Shown piece by piece: positions 8,666 through 17,219 of a stretch of 64,000 nucleotides of DNA. Position numbers and translations under genes: made by a program. Source of the stretch: Streptomyces canus (GTDB lineage: Bacteria; Actinomycetota; Actinomycetes; Streptomycetales; Streptomycetaceae); the NCBI RefSeq assembly GCF_001514145.1, contig NZ_KQ948669.1, positions 62,001-126,000 on the forward strand. The letters are read 5' to 3'. The notes beneath the pieces were generated by a model. It was not told the DNA's origin. It did not search any database and saw only the letters and a list, made by a program, of their open reading frames with translations. Every line of letters starts with the position of its first letter. Positions within the stretch are counted from its first letter, which is position 1.

Positions 8666-8773
8666 CTATCCGGTGAGGGCCAGGTTGTGCAGCCGGGCGA
8701 TGCCGAGCATGGCCTGGTGAACGCCGTTGCCCTTGAGGCGGCAGTTCCGCAGGATCTTCCAGGGGCACCGCGG
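8666..8773 (-). mobile_element. Transposase C-terminal remnant (IS5/DDE-type)
   Basis: Read on the minus strand, the last 35 or so codons of an open frame give WKILRNCRLKGNGVHQAMLG then IARLHNLALTG and a stop. This is the C-terminal helix pattern of DDE transposases of the IS5/DDE_Tnp_4 type, where the late ERxxxxLKxWR region is followed by a helix ending in HNLAL. No catalytic DDE residues or inverted repeats remain. Residues before this segment do not resemble a transposase, so it is a relic. It marks the edge of the decayed zone between 8.6 and 10 kb. Confidence 0.5.
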
Positions 8774-8869
8774 CAGACCCGGTCCGTGCCCGTGCCCGCC
8801 GACCGCGCTTCCCGGCACCGGCGCTCCGGACTGACCACGCCCCTGGAAGAGGACGGCCTCACTCTCGCC

Positions 8870-9456
8870 ATGCGGGCCGACGCCCGCGGAGCAGCCGCCG
8901 ACTCGGACCAGCACACCCTGCGCGCCGGAATCCGTTCCATGGGCCTAGACGACTTCGTGAGCTGCCGTATCCCCGGCACGGAGGTCCACCTCGGCAAGTC
9001 CCGGAAGCTGTTCGCCGCCTGTGAGCGCCTCCGCGAGGAAGACCTCGCCATCGCCCGGCGCACCCCAGGGCTGCGCGCCGAGGACCAGCCGCCCGCCGAC
9101 CTGGAACTCAGCGACGAAGCCCAGGAAGAACAGCTACTCACCCAGCGGCGCATCTTCCGCGAACAGCAAGAGGAAGACCGCCCGCGGCTGCGCGCCCTGA
9201 TCCGCGACGCCTACGAGCGAGGGCGGCGAGGGACTGCAGCGACCTTCTTCGCCGTTCCCAGGAGCCGGAACTCGACTTGGAGGGCGACAAGAGTCTCCTC
9301 GAAGCGGCGACGCCGGAAACCTACGGTGCCGTCAGCCGCTACGACCTGGCCCCCGCACCCGCCTGGCTTTTCCTCACGCGACGACAGTGGCGACGAACGA
9401 ACCATCCCTTCGCAGCGAAAGGACCGAAGGTCGAGCGCGTGTCGACTGGTCGGTAG
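8870..9456 (+). pseudogene. Frameshifted remnant of an unidentified protein gene
   Basis: From 8870 to about 9228 one frame has good Streptomyces codon usage and protein-like sequence (MGLDDFVSCRIPGTEVHLGK, then a charged helical part ending LRALIRDAYERG). At about 9221-9232 the coding signal moves to a different frame, which continues RDCSDLLRRSQEPELDLEGD, SLLEAATPETYGAVSRYDLA and ends at TAG 9454. Neither part was recognised. The helical Glu/Arg-rich middle and the shared context suggest one gene with a frameshift. The N-terminus is probably also lost, since no ribosome binding site precedes 8870. The neighbouring transposase remnant supports accessory origin. Confidence 0.45.
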
Positions 9457-10015
9457 GGCTCAGCGTTCTCCGCCCGCACACGGCCCAGAGTTCCGCACCG
9501 TCGGTCAAGGCCATCACTACGGTCCGCGGATGAGTGAGCCGGTGCCGGCCCGACAGCGCACCCTGTATCAGCGCGGGCCCTTGCGCCGCGCGCTACTGGA
9601 CACCTCCATGCTGACCACGGACATCATCGCGGACGGAGCGGTCAGCCGCAGCACTCGCGTCCGGGGCGGCCGCCGCAGCGCCCTCGTGAGGCGATCCGCC
9701 CTTCTCCCTCACCGCCGAGGGGCCGCGCCGTCGTTCGACGTCCGCCCGCCCCGCACCGAGGGTGCGCAGCCTCCATGCGACTCGGCTTCGACGACGTGCA
9801 GAGCGGCGACGACCATGGAACGACTGCGAGGGAACACCGGTCGTCGACCGGTCGTCGGCTGCCACCGCGTCACCGTGCGGCCCGCTGGTGTGGGCGAAGC
9901 GGCCCCGGGTGTTATTGAATGAGGTTTGCGGTCAAGAATCCCGGGACTCTGTCGCCCGGGTTCTGGTACGGCTCCGACGTGGTGCCGGGGTCGGCGAGCG
10001 AGCTGAGAGAGTCGC
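9457..10015. other. Intergenic stretch without a supported gene
   Basis: About 560 bases. Frames on both strands give Arg/Ser/Pro-rich translations typical of out-of-frame GC-rich DNA. No hairpin terminator or clear promoter was found. GGGACT and GGGTTC near 9950-9963 resemble SigB -10 elements only weakly. Confidence 0.5.
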
Positions 10016-12178
10016 ATGGACTCCACCCCACCCCCCTCGTCTGCGTCACCGTTCGACATGGTCAGCAGCGCTTTGGGGCAGTACATGCCAGTCGACGGAG
10101 CGGCAGCGGCCGCCGGTTCCGTCGACCCGCAGGGGGACAACGCCGCCCGCCGAGACGTATCCGACAACCCGACCCCCGCCCGTCAGGAGCAAATCCTCGG
10201 CGCGGTCAATCTGGACCGGGATCTGAGAATCACCCGCCGCAATCTGGACGCCCCGGTCTTCGCGGGGGTGGAGGTCGTGGCCGGGAGCCCTTTCGTCGAT
10301 CTCCTGCCTCCCTCGGACGTACCGACGGTCACCCGGCGCCTGCGGCAGGTCCTCGAGACCGGTGAGCCGCACGTCGCCCGGGTCCAGCGCCTGCGCCGCG
10401 GCGACGGGTCGGAGCTGGTGGTCTCGATGAGCATCCTGGCCGCCGCGGCGCCTCAGGAGGGCCTGACCGTCTCACTGATCGCCATGGCCAGGAGGCTGCA
10501 CCTGTACGCCGCCGAGACCGCGATCGGCACCTCGTTGGACATCGGCGAGACCGCGCAGTCGCTGGCGGAGTCGCTGCTGGCCTGGGGTGACGTGACCACC
10601 ATCGACCTCGACTTCGCCGTGTGGACGGGTGAGGCGGTCACCGAGCAGCCGCAGGGGCGCCTCCGGCTGCGGCGGGCGGCCCTGGTGCCGGACCGGGCGT
10701 GGCCCGACGGCTACGTGACCCCGGGCAACGATCTTCCCGGCGATGCGAGTCGACTGCTGTCGCAGGCCATACGGCGTGACGATGCCGCGCAGGCCATCGT
10801 CATACCCGACCGAAAAGCGATCGAACGGGTGCTCGGCAATCCTCGGCTGGTACGTGCCCTGGTGCCCGGCGACCAGGCGGCGGCCGTGGTGTGCATACCG
10901 CTGGTCCTGGACGGCACGCCGCCCGTCGTCCTGGGTGTCGCGGAGGTCTGGCGGCGGGCGGACCGCCCCTTCGCGGACAGCGATCTCTTCGACCTGCAGG
11001 AACTGGTGGCCAGGACCTCCCACCACGTGGACCTGGCCCGTCAGCACCAGCGTGAGCACACACAGGTACTGGCCTTGCAGCGCCGACTGCTGCCACGGTC
11101 CGCCGGCGACACCATCCAGACGGCCAGCGTCTACCAGCCGGCCACCCCCGACAGCGCGGGTGTCGGCGGCGACTGGGTGAACAGCTTTCCGCTGCCGGAC
11201 GGCCGTACCGCGCTGGTGGTCGGAGACGTCGTCGGGCACGGGCTGGGCGCCGCGGCGACCATGGGACAGCTGAGCATGGAGGCCCGCGCGCTGCTGTCAG
11301 CGGGGCTGGCGCCCGACGAGGTGCTGGAGCACCTGGACGAGACCGTGTCGCTGCTGGACGACGCGGATTCCGGGCTGGCGGCCGGTTACAGCGCCCTCGG
11401 GTCGACCTGCTGCATCGCCGTGTACGATCCGGTCAGCCACCACGTGGCGGTGGCCAGCGCCGGCCACCTCCCCCCGGTTCTGGTACCCCTGGACGGACCT
11501 GCCGGCCCGGTCGCGATACGCCCCCACCCCGGACTGGGCGCCGAGTTCGCGCTGCGGGAGCCGTACGACGTGCACGCGTTCTGTACGCCCCCGGGCTCGC
11601 TGCTCGCCCTCTACACCGACGGCCTGGTGGAGGATCCCGCCCTGTCGATCGACGAGGGCATCGACAGGCTGACGGGCGCCGTGTCCTCGGTGCACCCGTG
11701 GGACACCCTGGACCAGGCCGCACGGCGCGTGGTCTCGGCGGTCGCGCCGACGCGTCGGCGCGACGACGTGACTCTGCTGATCGCCCGCATGATCGGTTAC
11801 CGCAAGGAGGACACCGCGACGTGGCGTCTACCCGCCCGCGGCGACGCGGCCGCCCGGGCCCGCACACTGGTCTCCGGGCTGCTGGGGCAGTGGAGCGCCA
11901 GAGAGCACACCAGGGACAGCGTGCTGCTGGTGGTCGACGAACTGGTCGCCAACGCGGTCCGCTTCGCCGGCGGACCCATCACGGTACGGCTGATCAGGAC
12001 CGGCCACGGGCTGCTGTGCGAGGTGGGCGACACCGGCAACGGCAGGCCGCGGCTGGGCCCGGGCGGGCTCCTCGACGACGCCGGCCGTGGCCTGCACGTG
12101 GTGCATGGGCTCACCACCCGGTGGGGGGTGCGGTGGACGGACACCGGGAAGGTGGTGTGGGCTTCGGTCGAGCGGTGA
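10016..12178 (+). CDS. SpoIIE-type PP2C phosphatase with PAS-like, GAF and histidine-kinase-like ATPase domains (720 aa)
   Basis: Domains in order: a PAS-like region (about 60-160; AVNLDRDLRITRRNL), a GAF domain (about 165-340; VVCIPLVLDGTPPVVLGVAE), a SpoIIE/PP2C domain (about 345-575) with the metal-binding motifs GVGGDWVNSFPL and VVGDVVGHGLGAAATMGQL and the late RRRDDVTLL, and a C-terminal HATPase_c domain (about 590-720; VVDELVANAVRFAGG). This is the standard Streptomyces layout for a phosphatase that dephosphorylates anti-sigma-factor antagonists, plus an RsbW-like kinase module on the same chain, so one protein may run both arms of a partner switch. The N-terminal 55 residues are low-complexity. 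Targets are not identifiable. It stands alone between remnants and a type III PKS. Confidence 0.93.
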   Translation: MDSTPPPSSASPFDMVSSALGQYMPVDGAAAAAGSVDPQGDNAARRDVSDNPTPARQEQILGAVNLDRDLRITRRNLDAPVFAGVEVVAGSPFVDLLPPSDVPTVTRRLRQVLETGEPHVARVQRLRRGDGSELVVSMSILAAAAPQEGLTVSLIAMARRLHLYAAETAIGTSLDIGETAQSLAESLLAWGDVTTIDLDFAVWTGEAVTEQPQGRLRLRRAALVPDRAWPDGYVTPGNDLPGDASRLLSQAIRRDDAAQAIVIPDRKAIERVLGNPRLVRALVPGDQAAAVVCIPLVLDGTPPVVLGVAEVWRRADRPFADSDLFDLQELVARTSHHVDLARQHQREHTQVLALQRRLLPRSAGDTIQTASVYQPATPDSAGVGGDWVNSFPLPDGRTALVVGDVVGHGLGAAATMGQLSMEARALLSAGLAPDEVLEHLDETVSLLDDADSGLAAGYSALGSTCCIAVYDPVSHHVAVASAGHLPPVLVPLDGPAGPVAIRPHPGLGAEFALREPYDVHAFCTPPGSLLALYTDGLVEDPALSIDEGIDRLTGAVSSVHPWDTLDQAARRVVSAVAPTRRRDDVTLLIARMIGYRKEDTATWRLPARGDAAARARTLVSGLLGQWSAREHTRDSVLLVVDELVANAVRFAGGPITVRLIRTGHGLLCEVGDTGNGRPRLGPGGLLDDAGRGLHVVHGLTTRWGVRWTDTGKVVWASVER

Positions 12179-12213
12179 CGGTGTGTCGGCTCGGCGGCGA
12201 TGAGGCGTCAGCG

Positions 12214-12286
12214 GGGTGGTGGCGAGGCTCCGGCCGGGTGGCGGCGAGGCTCCGGCCGGGTGGCGGCGAGGCTCCGGCCGGGTGGT
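12214..12286. repeat. Tandem 22-bp repeat, about three copies
   Basis: The unit GGCGAGGCTCCGGCCGGGTGG(C/T) begins at 12221, 12243 and 12265, each 22 bases apart and nearly identical. Part of a further copy precedes the first. The period is not a multiple of three, and the array lies between convergent genes, so it is not a coding repeat. Confidence 0.85.
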
Positions 12287-12361
12287 GACGGGGCGCTGGC
12301 CGGGCGGTGCGGGAGCTGTTCGTCGGGCGGCGGCACCGGCGTTACGAGGGGCGAGGCCGCA

Positions 12362-13546
12362 CTACAGCCACTCCCCTTCCAGGGCGGTGGCAGTGAGGCC
12401 CGGGGCAGCCGCGTACAGGACGGCACGGCTGCCCGCCTTCTGCCCGGCGTCGTACGCCCTCCGCATGATGTCGAACACGGCGGCGCCTCCGCGGTTGCCG
12501 CTGGTGTAGCTGTCCCGGCTGTAGCGCAGGAGTCCCGACGGCCACCCGTCGGGCATGGTCTGCTCCATGTACTCCAGCACACGCGTCCCGCCGGGGTGGG
12601 CGAGCAGAACATCGGGGTGCCAGGAGCCTGGGGCGTCCTGGTTTCGGAGGCGCAACCACTCCCACATCGCGGTGACCGTCTCCTGCACGGCGCGCGGCCC
12701 GCGCCGGTCCATCACGAAGTGGGTGCCGTCCTCCCGTGTCTCCAGGCGGTGCAGGTCCTGGGTGCCGGGCAGAGTGTGGTGCCAGGCGGTGTCCAGCCGC
12801 AGCGTCGACTCGGGCCTCGGGCGGCCCGTGACCACCGTCGCGACCGCGGTGTCCGCGAACAGCAACCGGACGATCAGCGATTCCAGAGTGTCGTCCGCGG
12901 GCTGGTAGGTCGTGCTCAGTGCCTCCGCGATCACGACCAGGACCACCCGGTCGGGGTCCGCGGCCACGAGATCCGCCGCCAGCGCCAGGGAGCGGGTCCC
13001 GGCTATGCACGCCCACTGCGTGGCCGGCAGCAGCAGCACGTCGCGCCGGAGCGGGAGTCTGTTGGCGAGGGTGACGTCCAGCCCCGGCAGCGCCGGGGTG
13101 GTGGAGTGACTGGTGATCAGACAGTCGACGTCCGCGGCGTCCAGCCCGGCGATCTGCAGGGCCCCGCGCGCCGCACGCTCACCGTAGGACTGCACTGCCG
13201 ACCAGGCCGGCGCAGTGCGTTCCTGGACGGTCTGCGGCGCGGGTATCGCCTCAAGGGCAGCGATCACGCGATCCACGTCCTGTTCGGTGAACCCGTCACC
13301 GGCCAGCGCCTCTCGGGCCGGTCCGATGCCGGCGGCCGGCAGGCCGCTTCCGCTGCCGGGCGCGACGGCGGCCTCCAACGGCAGCATCCAGCCACGGGTT
13401 TCGATGCCCGTACTGGCCGCGATGCCGTCGATCCGCGGCGCCCACGCCGCGTTCGGGTGCTGACCGCGCACTTCGTCCACAATCTGACTGGTCCGCACGA
13501 CGTGCTTGCCGTGTATCACGGCAGGCGGGCACAGGTAAGCGGCCAT
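12362..13546 (-). CDS. Type III polyketide synthase (chalcone-synthase-like, 394 aa)
   Basis: Length and layout fit type III PKS (about 350-400 residues, thiolase fold). The nucleophilic cysteine is in ATQWACIAGTRSLALAADL, aligned with the QLGCxAGG region of bacterial enzymes. The catalytic His is in LLAHPGGTRVLEYME and the catalytic Asn in SGNRGGAAVFDIM. The enzyme would extend an acyl-CoA starter with malonyl-CoA units and cyclise the product. Starter and product cannot be predicted. ATG at 13546 has AAAGG upstream; a much longer open frame continues upstream but has no coding character. No methyltransferase, oxygenase or transporter adjoins it, so it is an orphan enzyme here. The cysteine loop (WACIAGT) differs from the usual GCxAGG. 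A KAS III (FabH) role is less likely given the HPGG and GN motifs. Confidence 0.85.
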   Translation of the reverse strand: MAAYLCPPAVIHGKHVVRTSQIVDEVRGQHPNAAWAPRIDGIAASTGIETRGWMLPLEAAVAPGSGSGLPAAGIGPAREALAGDGFTEQDVDRVIAALEAIPAPQTVQERTAPAWSAVQSYGERAARGALQIAGLDAADVDCLITSHSTTPALPGLDVTLANRLPLRRDVLLLPATQWACIAGTRSLALAADLVAADPDRVVLVVIAEALSTTYQPADDTLESLIVRLLFADTAVATVVTGRPRPESTLRLDTAWHHTLPGTQDLHRLETREDGTHFVMDRRGPRAVQETVTAMWEWLRLRNQDAPGSWHPDVLLAHPGGTRVLEYMEQTMPDGWPSGLLRYSRDSYTSGNRGGAAVFDIMRRAYDAGQKAGSRAVLYAAAPGLTATALEGEWL

Positions 13547-14335
13547 GATTGGCGCCTTTCTACAGAGAACGAGATGAATTGTCACGGGCGCTATGCCATA
13601 GATCACTTGTGAGCTATTCACCCAAGTCCATGACAGTGCGCTCCGGTTAGGGACTCCATGTCCGTTTCGAGCATGGATGCCACAGGGGCGTTTGCGCTGT
13701 GATCTGGGCAACTTGGGAGGTTCTGCGATGCGTGAGACGGCGCACATTGCTGCAGAGGGGCCAACGCGGTGCCGCGCCGGCCTGACATGCCACCGGTGGA
13801 CCTCGCCATCGCCGCCACCGCGGCCTGGCTGTCCTCCACACGGAACGCGAGGAGCGGGGCGAGGCGTACGTCGAACTCCTGGGCCGGGGAAAGGCCCCGA
13901 CAGCGGTCGCGGTCCCAACCAGACCTGCGCGAGCCCGCCCGCGACCTGCCGACCGACGACCACCGGCACGGGGCCGCGGCCAGAGCTGGGCCGCCCGGTC
14001 CAGCTTCGGTCAGGCATGGCCTCAGGGACGTGACCCTTGCGAAGTCCGGGCCGCCGGCCTGGGGTTCGCGTTGTGACGAGGATCGAGCTCGCGCTCTCAG
14101 CTCGGGATGCGACGGCGCTTGGATGAGCGCGTTATCTCTGACCTGTTTAAACGTCATCACTCTGCGGTGGTCGTGCGGTGCGTTTCCTACCTCTTCTGAC
14201 CGTGGCTTTCCGCTCCGAGGGGCATGCTGTGGGCACGGCCTACCGGATCGGCGGGTTGTCTGTGAGCGCGCTGCCTGCAGCGCCAGGATCGGCTCGCTCT
14301 GCTGCCTGGCTCAGAGGCCTTGTCGCGAGTGCACA
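13547..14335. other. Intergenic and decayed DNA without a supported gene
   Basis: About 790 bases. The first 100 should hold the promoter of the minus-strand type III PKS. A short frame with GGGAGG before ATG (13728, MRETAHIAAEGP...) soon becomes low-complexity. Around 13845-13910 another frame reads REERGEAYVELLGRGKAP, protein-like but very short. An AT-rich patch with GTTTAAAC lies near 14145. The 3' end runs directly into the truncated PAP2 gene. I see nothing functional with confidence. Confidence 0.4.
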
Positions 14336-15599
14336 GGCCTCGCGTCCCTGACCCTCGCCTCCCTGACCATCAGCACCCTCGGCAAGCGCTCGGTCCGCCG
14401 CACCCGCCCCGTCCTGGACCCGGTCCCCCAGGTCCGGCAGCTGAAGCGACAGCCGATCACGACCTCGTTCCCCTCCGGCCACGCCGCGTCGGCGGCGGCC
14501 TTCGCGACCGGCGTCGCGCTGGAGTCCCCGGCCTGGGGCGCCGCCGTGGCCCCGGTCGCCTGGTCGGTCGCGCTCTCCCGGGTCTACACGGGTGTGCACG
14601 TCCCGAGCGACGTCCTGGCCGGTGCGGCGCTGGGCGCGGGCGCCGCGTTCGCCGTACGGGGCCTGGTACCGACGCGCGCCCAGGTCGTCCCGCCGGCCCG
14701 GCCCCGCGCGCAGGTGCCGGCACTGCCGGACGGCGAGGGTCTGGTGATGGTGGCGAACACCGCCTCGGGCACCGCCGACCGGGTGCGCGCCCTGCACGAC
14801 GGGCTGCCGCCGGCCGAGATCGTCGAGTGCGAACCGACGGACGTGCGGGCCGAGTTGGAGAAGGCGGCGGCCCGTGTCACGGTGCTCGGCGTGTGCGGCG
14901 GCGACGGCACGGTCAACGCGGCCGCTGAGATCGCCCTGCGCCACGGCGTGCCGCTCGCGGTACTGCCCGGCGGCACCCTGAACCACTTCGCCTACGACCT
15001 CGGCGTGGAGGGAGCGCGGGACCTGACCCGGGCCGTACAGCGGGGCGAGGCCGTGCGCGTGGACGCGGGCCGGTTCAGCAGCGACGGCCGCGAGGGCGTC
15101 TTCGTCAACGCGTGCAGCCTGGGCGTGTATCCGGAGCTGGTGCGCGAGCGGGAGCGCTGGTCGCGCCGGATCGGCGGCTGGCCTGCCGGGGTGCTCGGGG
15201 CGCTTCGGGTGCTGCGGGCCGACCGGCATCCGCTGGAGGCCGAGTTCGCGAGCCGGGCCAGCCAGGCCCTTGTGGCTGCTCTTCGTCGGCAACGGCACCT
15301 ACCACCGGATGGGGCTCACCCCCGGCCGCCGCACCGACCTCGCCGACGGACGGTTCGACGTGCGGGTCGTGCACGGCGGACGCCGGCCCGCGCTGCGCCT
15401 GCTCGCCGCCGCGGTCGCGGGCCCCCTGACTCGCTCTCCCGTCCATGCGGCGGTCCAGGTGGGGCGCCTGCATCTGTCGGGCGTCGCGCCGGGCACGCTC
15501 CTCGCCTACGACGGTGAGGTGACCGAAGTGGAGGGCGAGGTGACGCTGGAGAAGCTGCCCGAGGCGCTCACCGTGTACCGGCCGCTGCCCGTGAACTGA
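14336..15599 (+). pseudogene. Truncated, frameshifted PAP2 phosphatase-diacylglycerol kinase fusion
   Basis: From 14336 the frame reads GLASLTLASLTISTLGKRSV and then the PAP2 motifs TTSFPSGHAASAAAFATG and SRVYTGVHVPSDVLAGAAL. After a Pro/Arg linker comes the lipid-kinase domain, with CGGDGTVNAAAEIAL and LPGGTLNHFAYDLGV. Two lesions are visible. The N-terminal part upstream of about codon GLASL, including the first membrane helices, is absent, and no start codon with a ribosome binding site serves the remainder. At 15257-15264 a tandem GCCAGCCA (duplicated GCCA) shifts the frame; the correct continuation, PLWLLFVGNGTYHRMGLTPG to a stop at 15599, is in another frame. Intact relatives act at the membrane, dephosphorylating lipid phosphates and phosphorylating lipids. 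Sequencing error could explain the 4-base lesion but not the missing 5' part. Confidence 0.8.
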
Positions 15600-15699
15600 T
15601 CACCTGTCAGTCCACATGGCAATACGCAGGTCTCATTATTCGACATGCGGGCGTACGGTTCCGAGTACCGACGCAGTTGTCGAGAAGGGGAGATCAGCC

Positions 15700-16521
15700 A
15701 TGTCGAAACCGCGGGAGACCGCCGTCTACACACACGGCCACCACGAGTCCGTGCTGCGCTCGCACACCTGGCGCACCGCCGCCAACTCGGCCGCCTACCT
15801 GCTCGGTTCGCTGAAGCCCCACATGAAGATCCTGGACATCGGCTGCGGGCCCGGCACGATCACCGCCGACCTGGCGGCCCTGGTCCCGGAGGGGCATGTC
15901 ACGGGCGTCGACCACGCGCCCGGCATCCTGGACCAGGCCCGCGCCACGGCCGCCGGGCGGCAGCTGACGAACGTCGACTTCGCGGTCGCGGACGTGCACG
16001 CCCTGGACTTCCCCGACGACACCTTCTGCGTGGTCCACGCCCACCAGGTGCTGCAGCACGTCGGGGACCCGGTGCGGGCGCTGCGCGAGATGAGGCGGGT
16101 CACCAGGCCGGGCGGCTTCATCGCGGTCCGCGACTCGGACTACGCGGCCATGACCTGGTACCCCGCCTCCGAGGGGCTGGACGACTGGCTGGACCTGTAC
16201 CGCAGGGTGGCCCGGGCCAACGGTGGTGAGCCGGATGCCGGGCGGCGGCTGAAGTCCTGGGCGCTGCGGGCGGGTCTGACGGACATCACGGCGAGCTCCG
16301 GCACCTGGACGTACTCCACCGCAGAGGAGCGGGAGTGGTGGAGCGGGCTGTGGGCGGACCGCACGGTGGCCTCGGCGTACGCGCAGCGGGCCACCGAGGG
16401 CGGCCACGCCACCGCGGAGGGGCTGCGAGCCGTCTCGGAGGCCTGGCGGGACTGGGGCAAGAAGGACGACGGGTGGTTCTGTGTGCTGCACGGAGAAATT
16501 CTGTGCAGAAAGGAAGCCTGA
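15700..16521 (+). CDS. Class I SAM-dependent methyltransferase (UbiE-like, 273 aa)
   Basis: Motif I of the SAM site is ILDIGCGPGTITADLAALVP (about residues 44-63), followed by the acidic strand-2 motif VTGVDHAPGIL, DVHALDFPDDTFCVV and a post-motif region with LREMRRVTRPGGFIAVRDSD. This is the Methyltransf_11/UbiE pattern for a small-molecule methyltransferase. The substrate is unknown. ATG at 15700 was preferred over the upstream in-frame start because AGAAGGGGAG lies just before it and the sequence MSKPRETAVYTHGHHESVLR is the usual N-terminus. It is followed 42 bases later by a tiny membrane protein gene and is convergent with the gas-vesicle operon. No regulatory site is obvious. Confidence 0.88.
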   Translation: MSKPRETAVYTHGHHESVLRSHTWRTAANSAAYLLGSLKPHMKILDIGCGPGTITADLAALVPEGHVTGVDHAPGILDQARATAAGRQLTNVDFAVADVHALDFPDDTFCVVHAHQVLQHVGDPVRALREMRRVTRPGGFIAVRDSDYAAMTWYPASEGLDDWLDLYRRVARANGGEPDAGRRLKSWALRAGLTDITASSGTWTYSTAEEREWWSGLWADRTVASAYAQRATEGGHATAEGLRAVSEAWRDWGKKDDGWFCVLHGEILCRKEA

Positions 16522-16563
16522 AAGGCAGATTCCGGGAAACTCGGAATGCAGGAGGTTCAGATT

Positions 16564-16734
16564 ATGATTGCCATCCTGCTCGTGCTGCTTCTGGTACTGA
16601 TTCTTTTCGGCGTCGGTTTCGCAGTGAAGATTCTCTGGTGGATCGCACTGGCTGTGCTCGTGCTGTGGTTGCTGGGGTTCCTGATGCGTGGGACGACATC
16701 GGCCGGAAGCAGGGGTCGTTGGTACAGGTGGTGA
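16564..16734 (+). CDS. Small hydrophobic membrane protein (56 aa)
   Basis: Two hydrophobic helices make up nearly the whole protein: MIAILLVLLLVLILFGVGFA and WWIALAVLVLWLLGFL, with a short basic C-terminus ending GRWYRW. The ATG at 16564 is chosen over the in-frame start 18 bases upstream because a perfect AGGAGG lies eight bases before it. Proteins of this kind, with an aromatic-rich second helix and RGRWYRW tail, are common in Streptomyces and are annotated only as hydrophobic proteins. Its role is unknown. Confidence 0.8.
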   Translation: MIAILLVLLLVLILFGVGFAVKILWWIALAVLVLWLLGFLMRGTTSAGSRGRWYRW

Positions 16735-16736
16735 CA

Positions 16737-16763
16737 TTCCCCGCGGAATTCATTCCCGGGGAA
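16737..16763. terminator. Possible hairpin between the small membrane gene and gvpK
   Basis: TTCCCCG pairs with CGGGGAA across a 13-base loop, between convergent genes and overlapping the gvpK stop. The short stem makes this a weak call. Confidence 0.35.
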
Positions 16764-17034
16764 GCAACGGTCCCAGCGGCCCGAGGTCCAGGTTCAGGTC
16801 CTCGGGCCGCAGTCCGTACCGCTCGCGCAGTTCGGTCATGCGGTCGTCGAGGAGCATCAGAGTGAGCCCGATCCGCTCCTCCTGCTCCTCGTTCAGGTCG
16901 CCCTCGTCGAACCGGCGCAGCGCCTGGCGCTCCATGAGCTGCCGCAGCAACTCCACGACGGTCAGGACGAGCTTGACCAGGTCGCGCTCGACCGTGTCGG
17001 GCTCCAGATCCAGCCGGTTGCGTCGAGCCGTCAC
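16750..17034 (-). CDS. gvpK: Gas vesicle protein GvpK
   Basis: The 94-residue protein matches GvpK: LVKLVLTVVELLRQLMERQA, then RRFDEGDLNEEQEERIGLTL and MLLDDRMTELRERYGLRPED, ending in a Pro/Leu-rich tail. GvpK is a small helical protein required for gas-vesicle formation in several organisms; its exact role is unsettled. It is the last gene of the cluster. Its GTG start overlaps the stop of gvpS by four bases (GTGA). Confidence 0.93.
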   Translation of the reverse strand: MTARRNRLDLEPDTVERDLVKLVLTVVELLRQLMERQALRRFDEGDLNEEQEERIGLTLMLLDDRMTELRERYGLRPEDLNLDLGPLGPLLPRE

Positions 17035-17219
17035 GACAACTCCTCAAACGGTGAGGGAACGTGCGCGTTGACCGAGCTGATCAGCGCGTTCAGGTCGATG
17101 CGGACGAGGTCGACGTCCGCGATGCGCAGGGTGATGTCCCCCGTGATCACGACCCCGCCGGCCAGCAGCCGGTCGAGAAGGTCCACGAGGGCCACCTCGC
17201 GGCGTTCGATGACGGTCAC
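17031..17219 (-). CDS. gvpS: Gas vesicle protein GvpS (GvpA-like, 62 aa)
   Basis: This is a minimal GvpA/GvpJ-fold protein: VALVDLLDRLLAGGVVITGD, then ITLRIADVDLVRIDLNALIS, the amphipathic beta-hairpin core that lines gas-vesicle walls. At 62 residues it lacks the extensions seen in GvpA and GvpJ of this cluster. The GTG start is fixed by the GTGA overlap with the gvpL stop. Position between gvpL and gvpK matches the known order gvpOAFGYZJLSK of Streptomyces. It is probably a minor shell or nucleation protein. Confidence 0.9.
   Translation of the reverse strand: MTVIERREVALVDLLDRLLAGGVVITGDITLRIADVDLVRIDLNALISSVNAHVPSPFEELS

Noticed and set aside
9922-9963. SigB-like promoter before the 10-kb SpoIIE gene
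   Set aside because: GGGACT and GGGTTC deviate from GGGTAC and spacing is not clean.
9919-10365. Plus-strand frame upstream of the SpoIIE-type gene
   Set aside because: It overlaps the real gene in another frame, and its upstream part (MRFAVKNPGTL) is too short to support.
12362-14017. 551-residue version of the type III PKS
   Set aside because: The 157 extra N-terminal codons are Arg/Pro-rich and have no coding character. MAAYLC with a ribosome binding site is the natural start.
13618-14160. 180-codon minus-strand frame
   Set aside because: No ribosome binding site and mixed, low-complexity composition. It lies where the PKS promoter should be.
12362-15599. Secondary-metabolite gene cluster around the type III PKS
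   Set aside because: Its neighbours are a regulator, remnants and a broken lipid-kinase gene; no tailoring or export genes are present.
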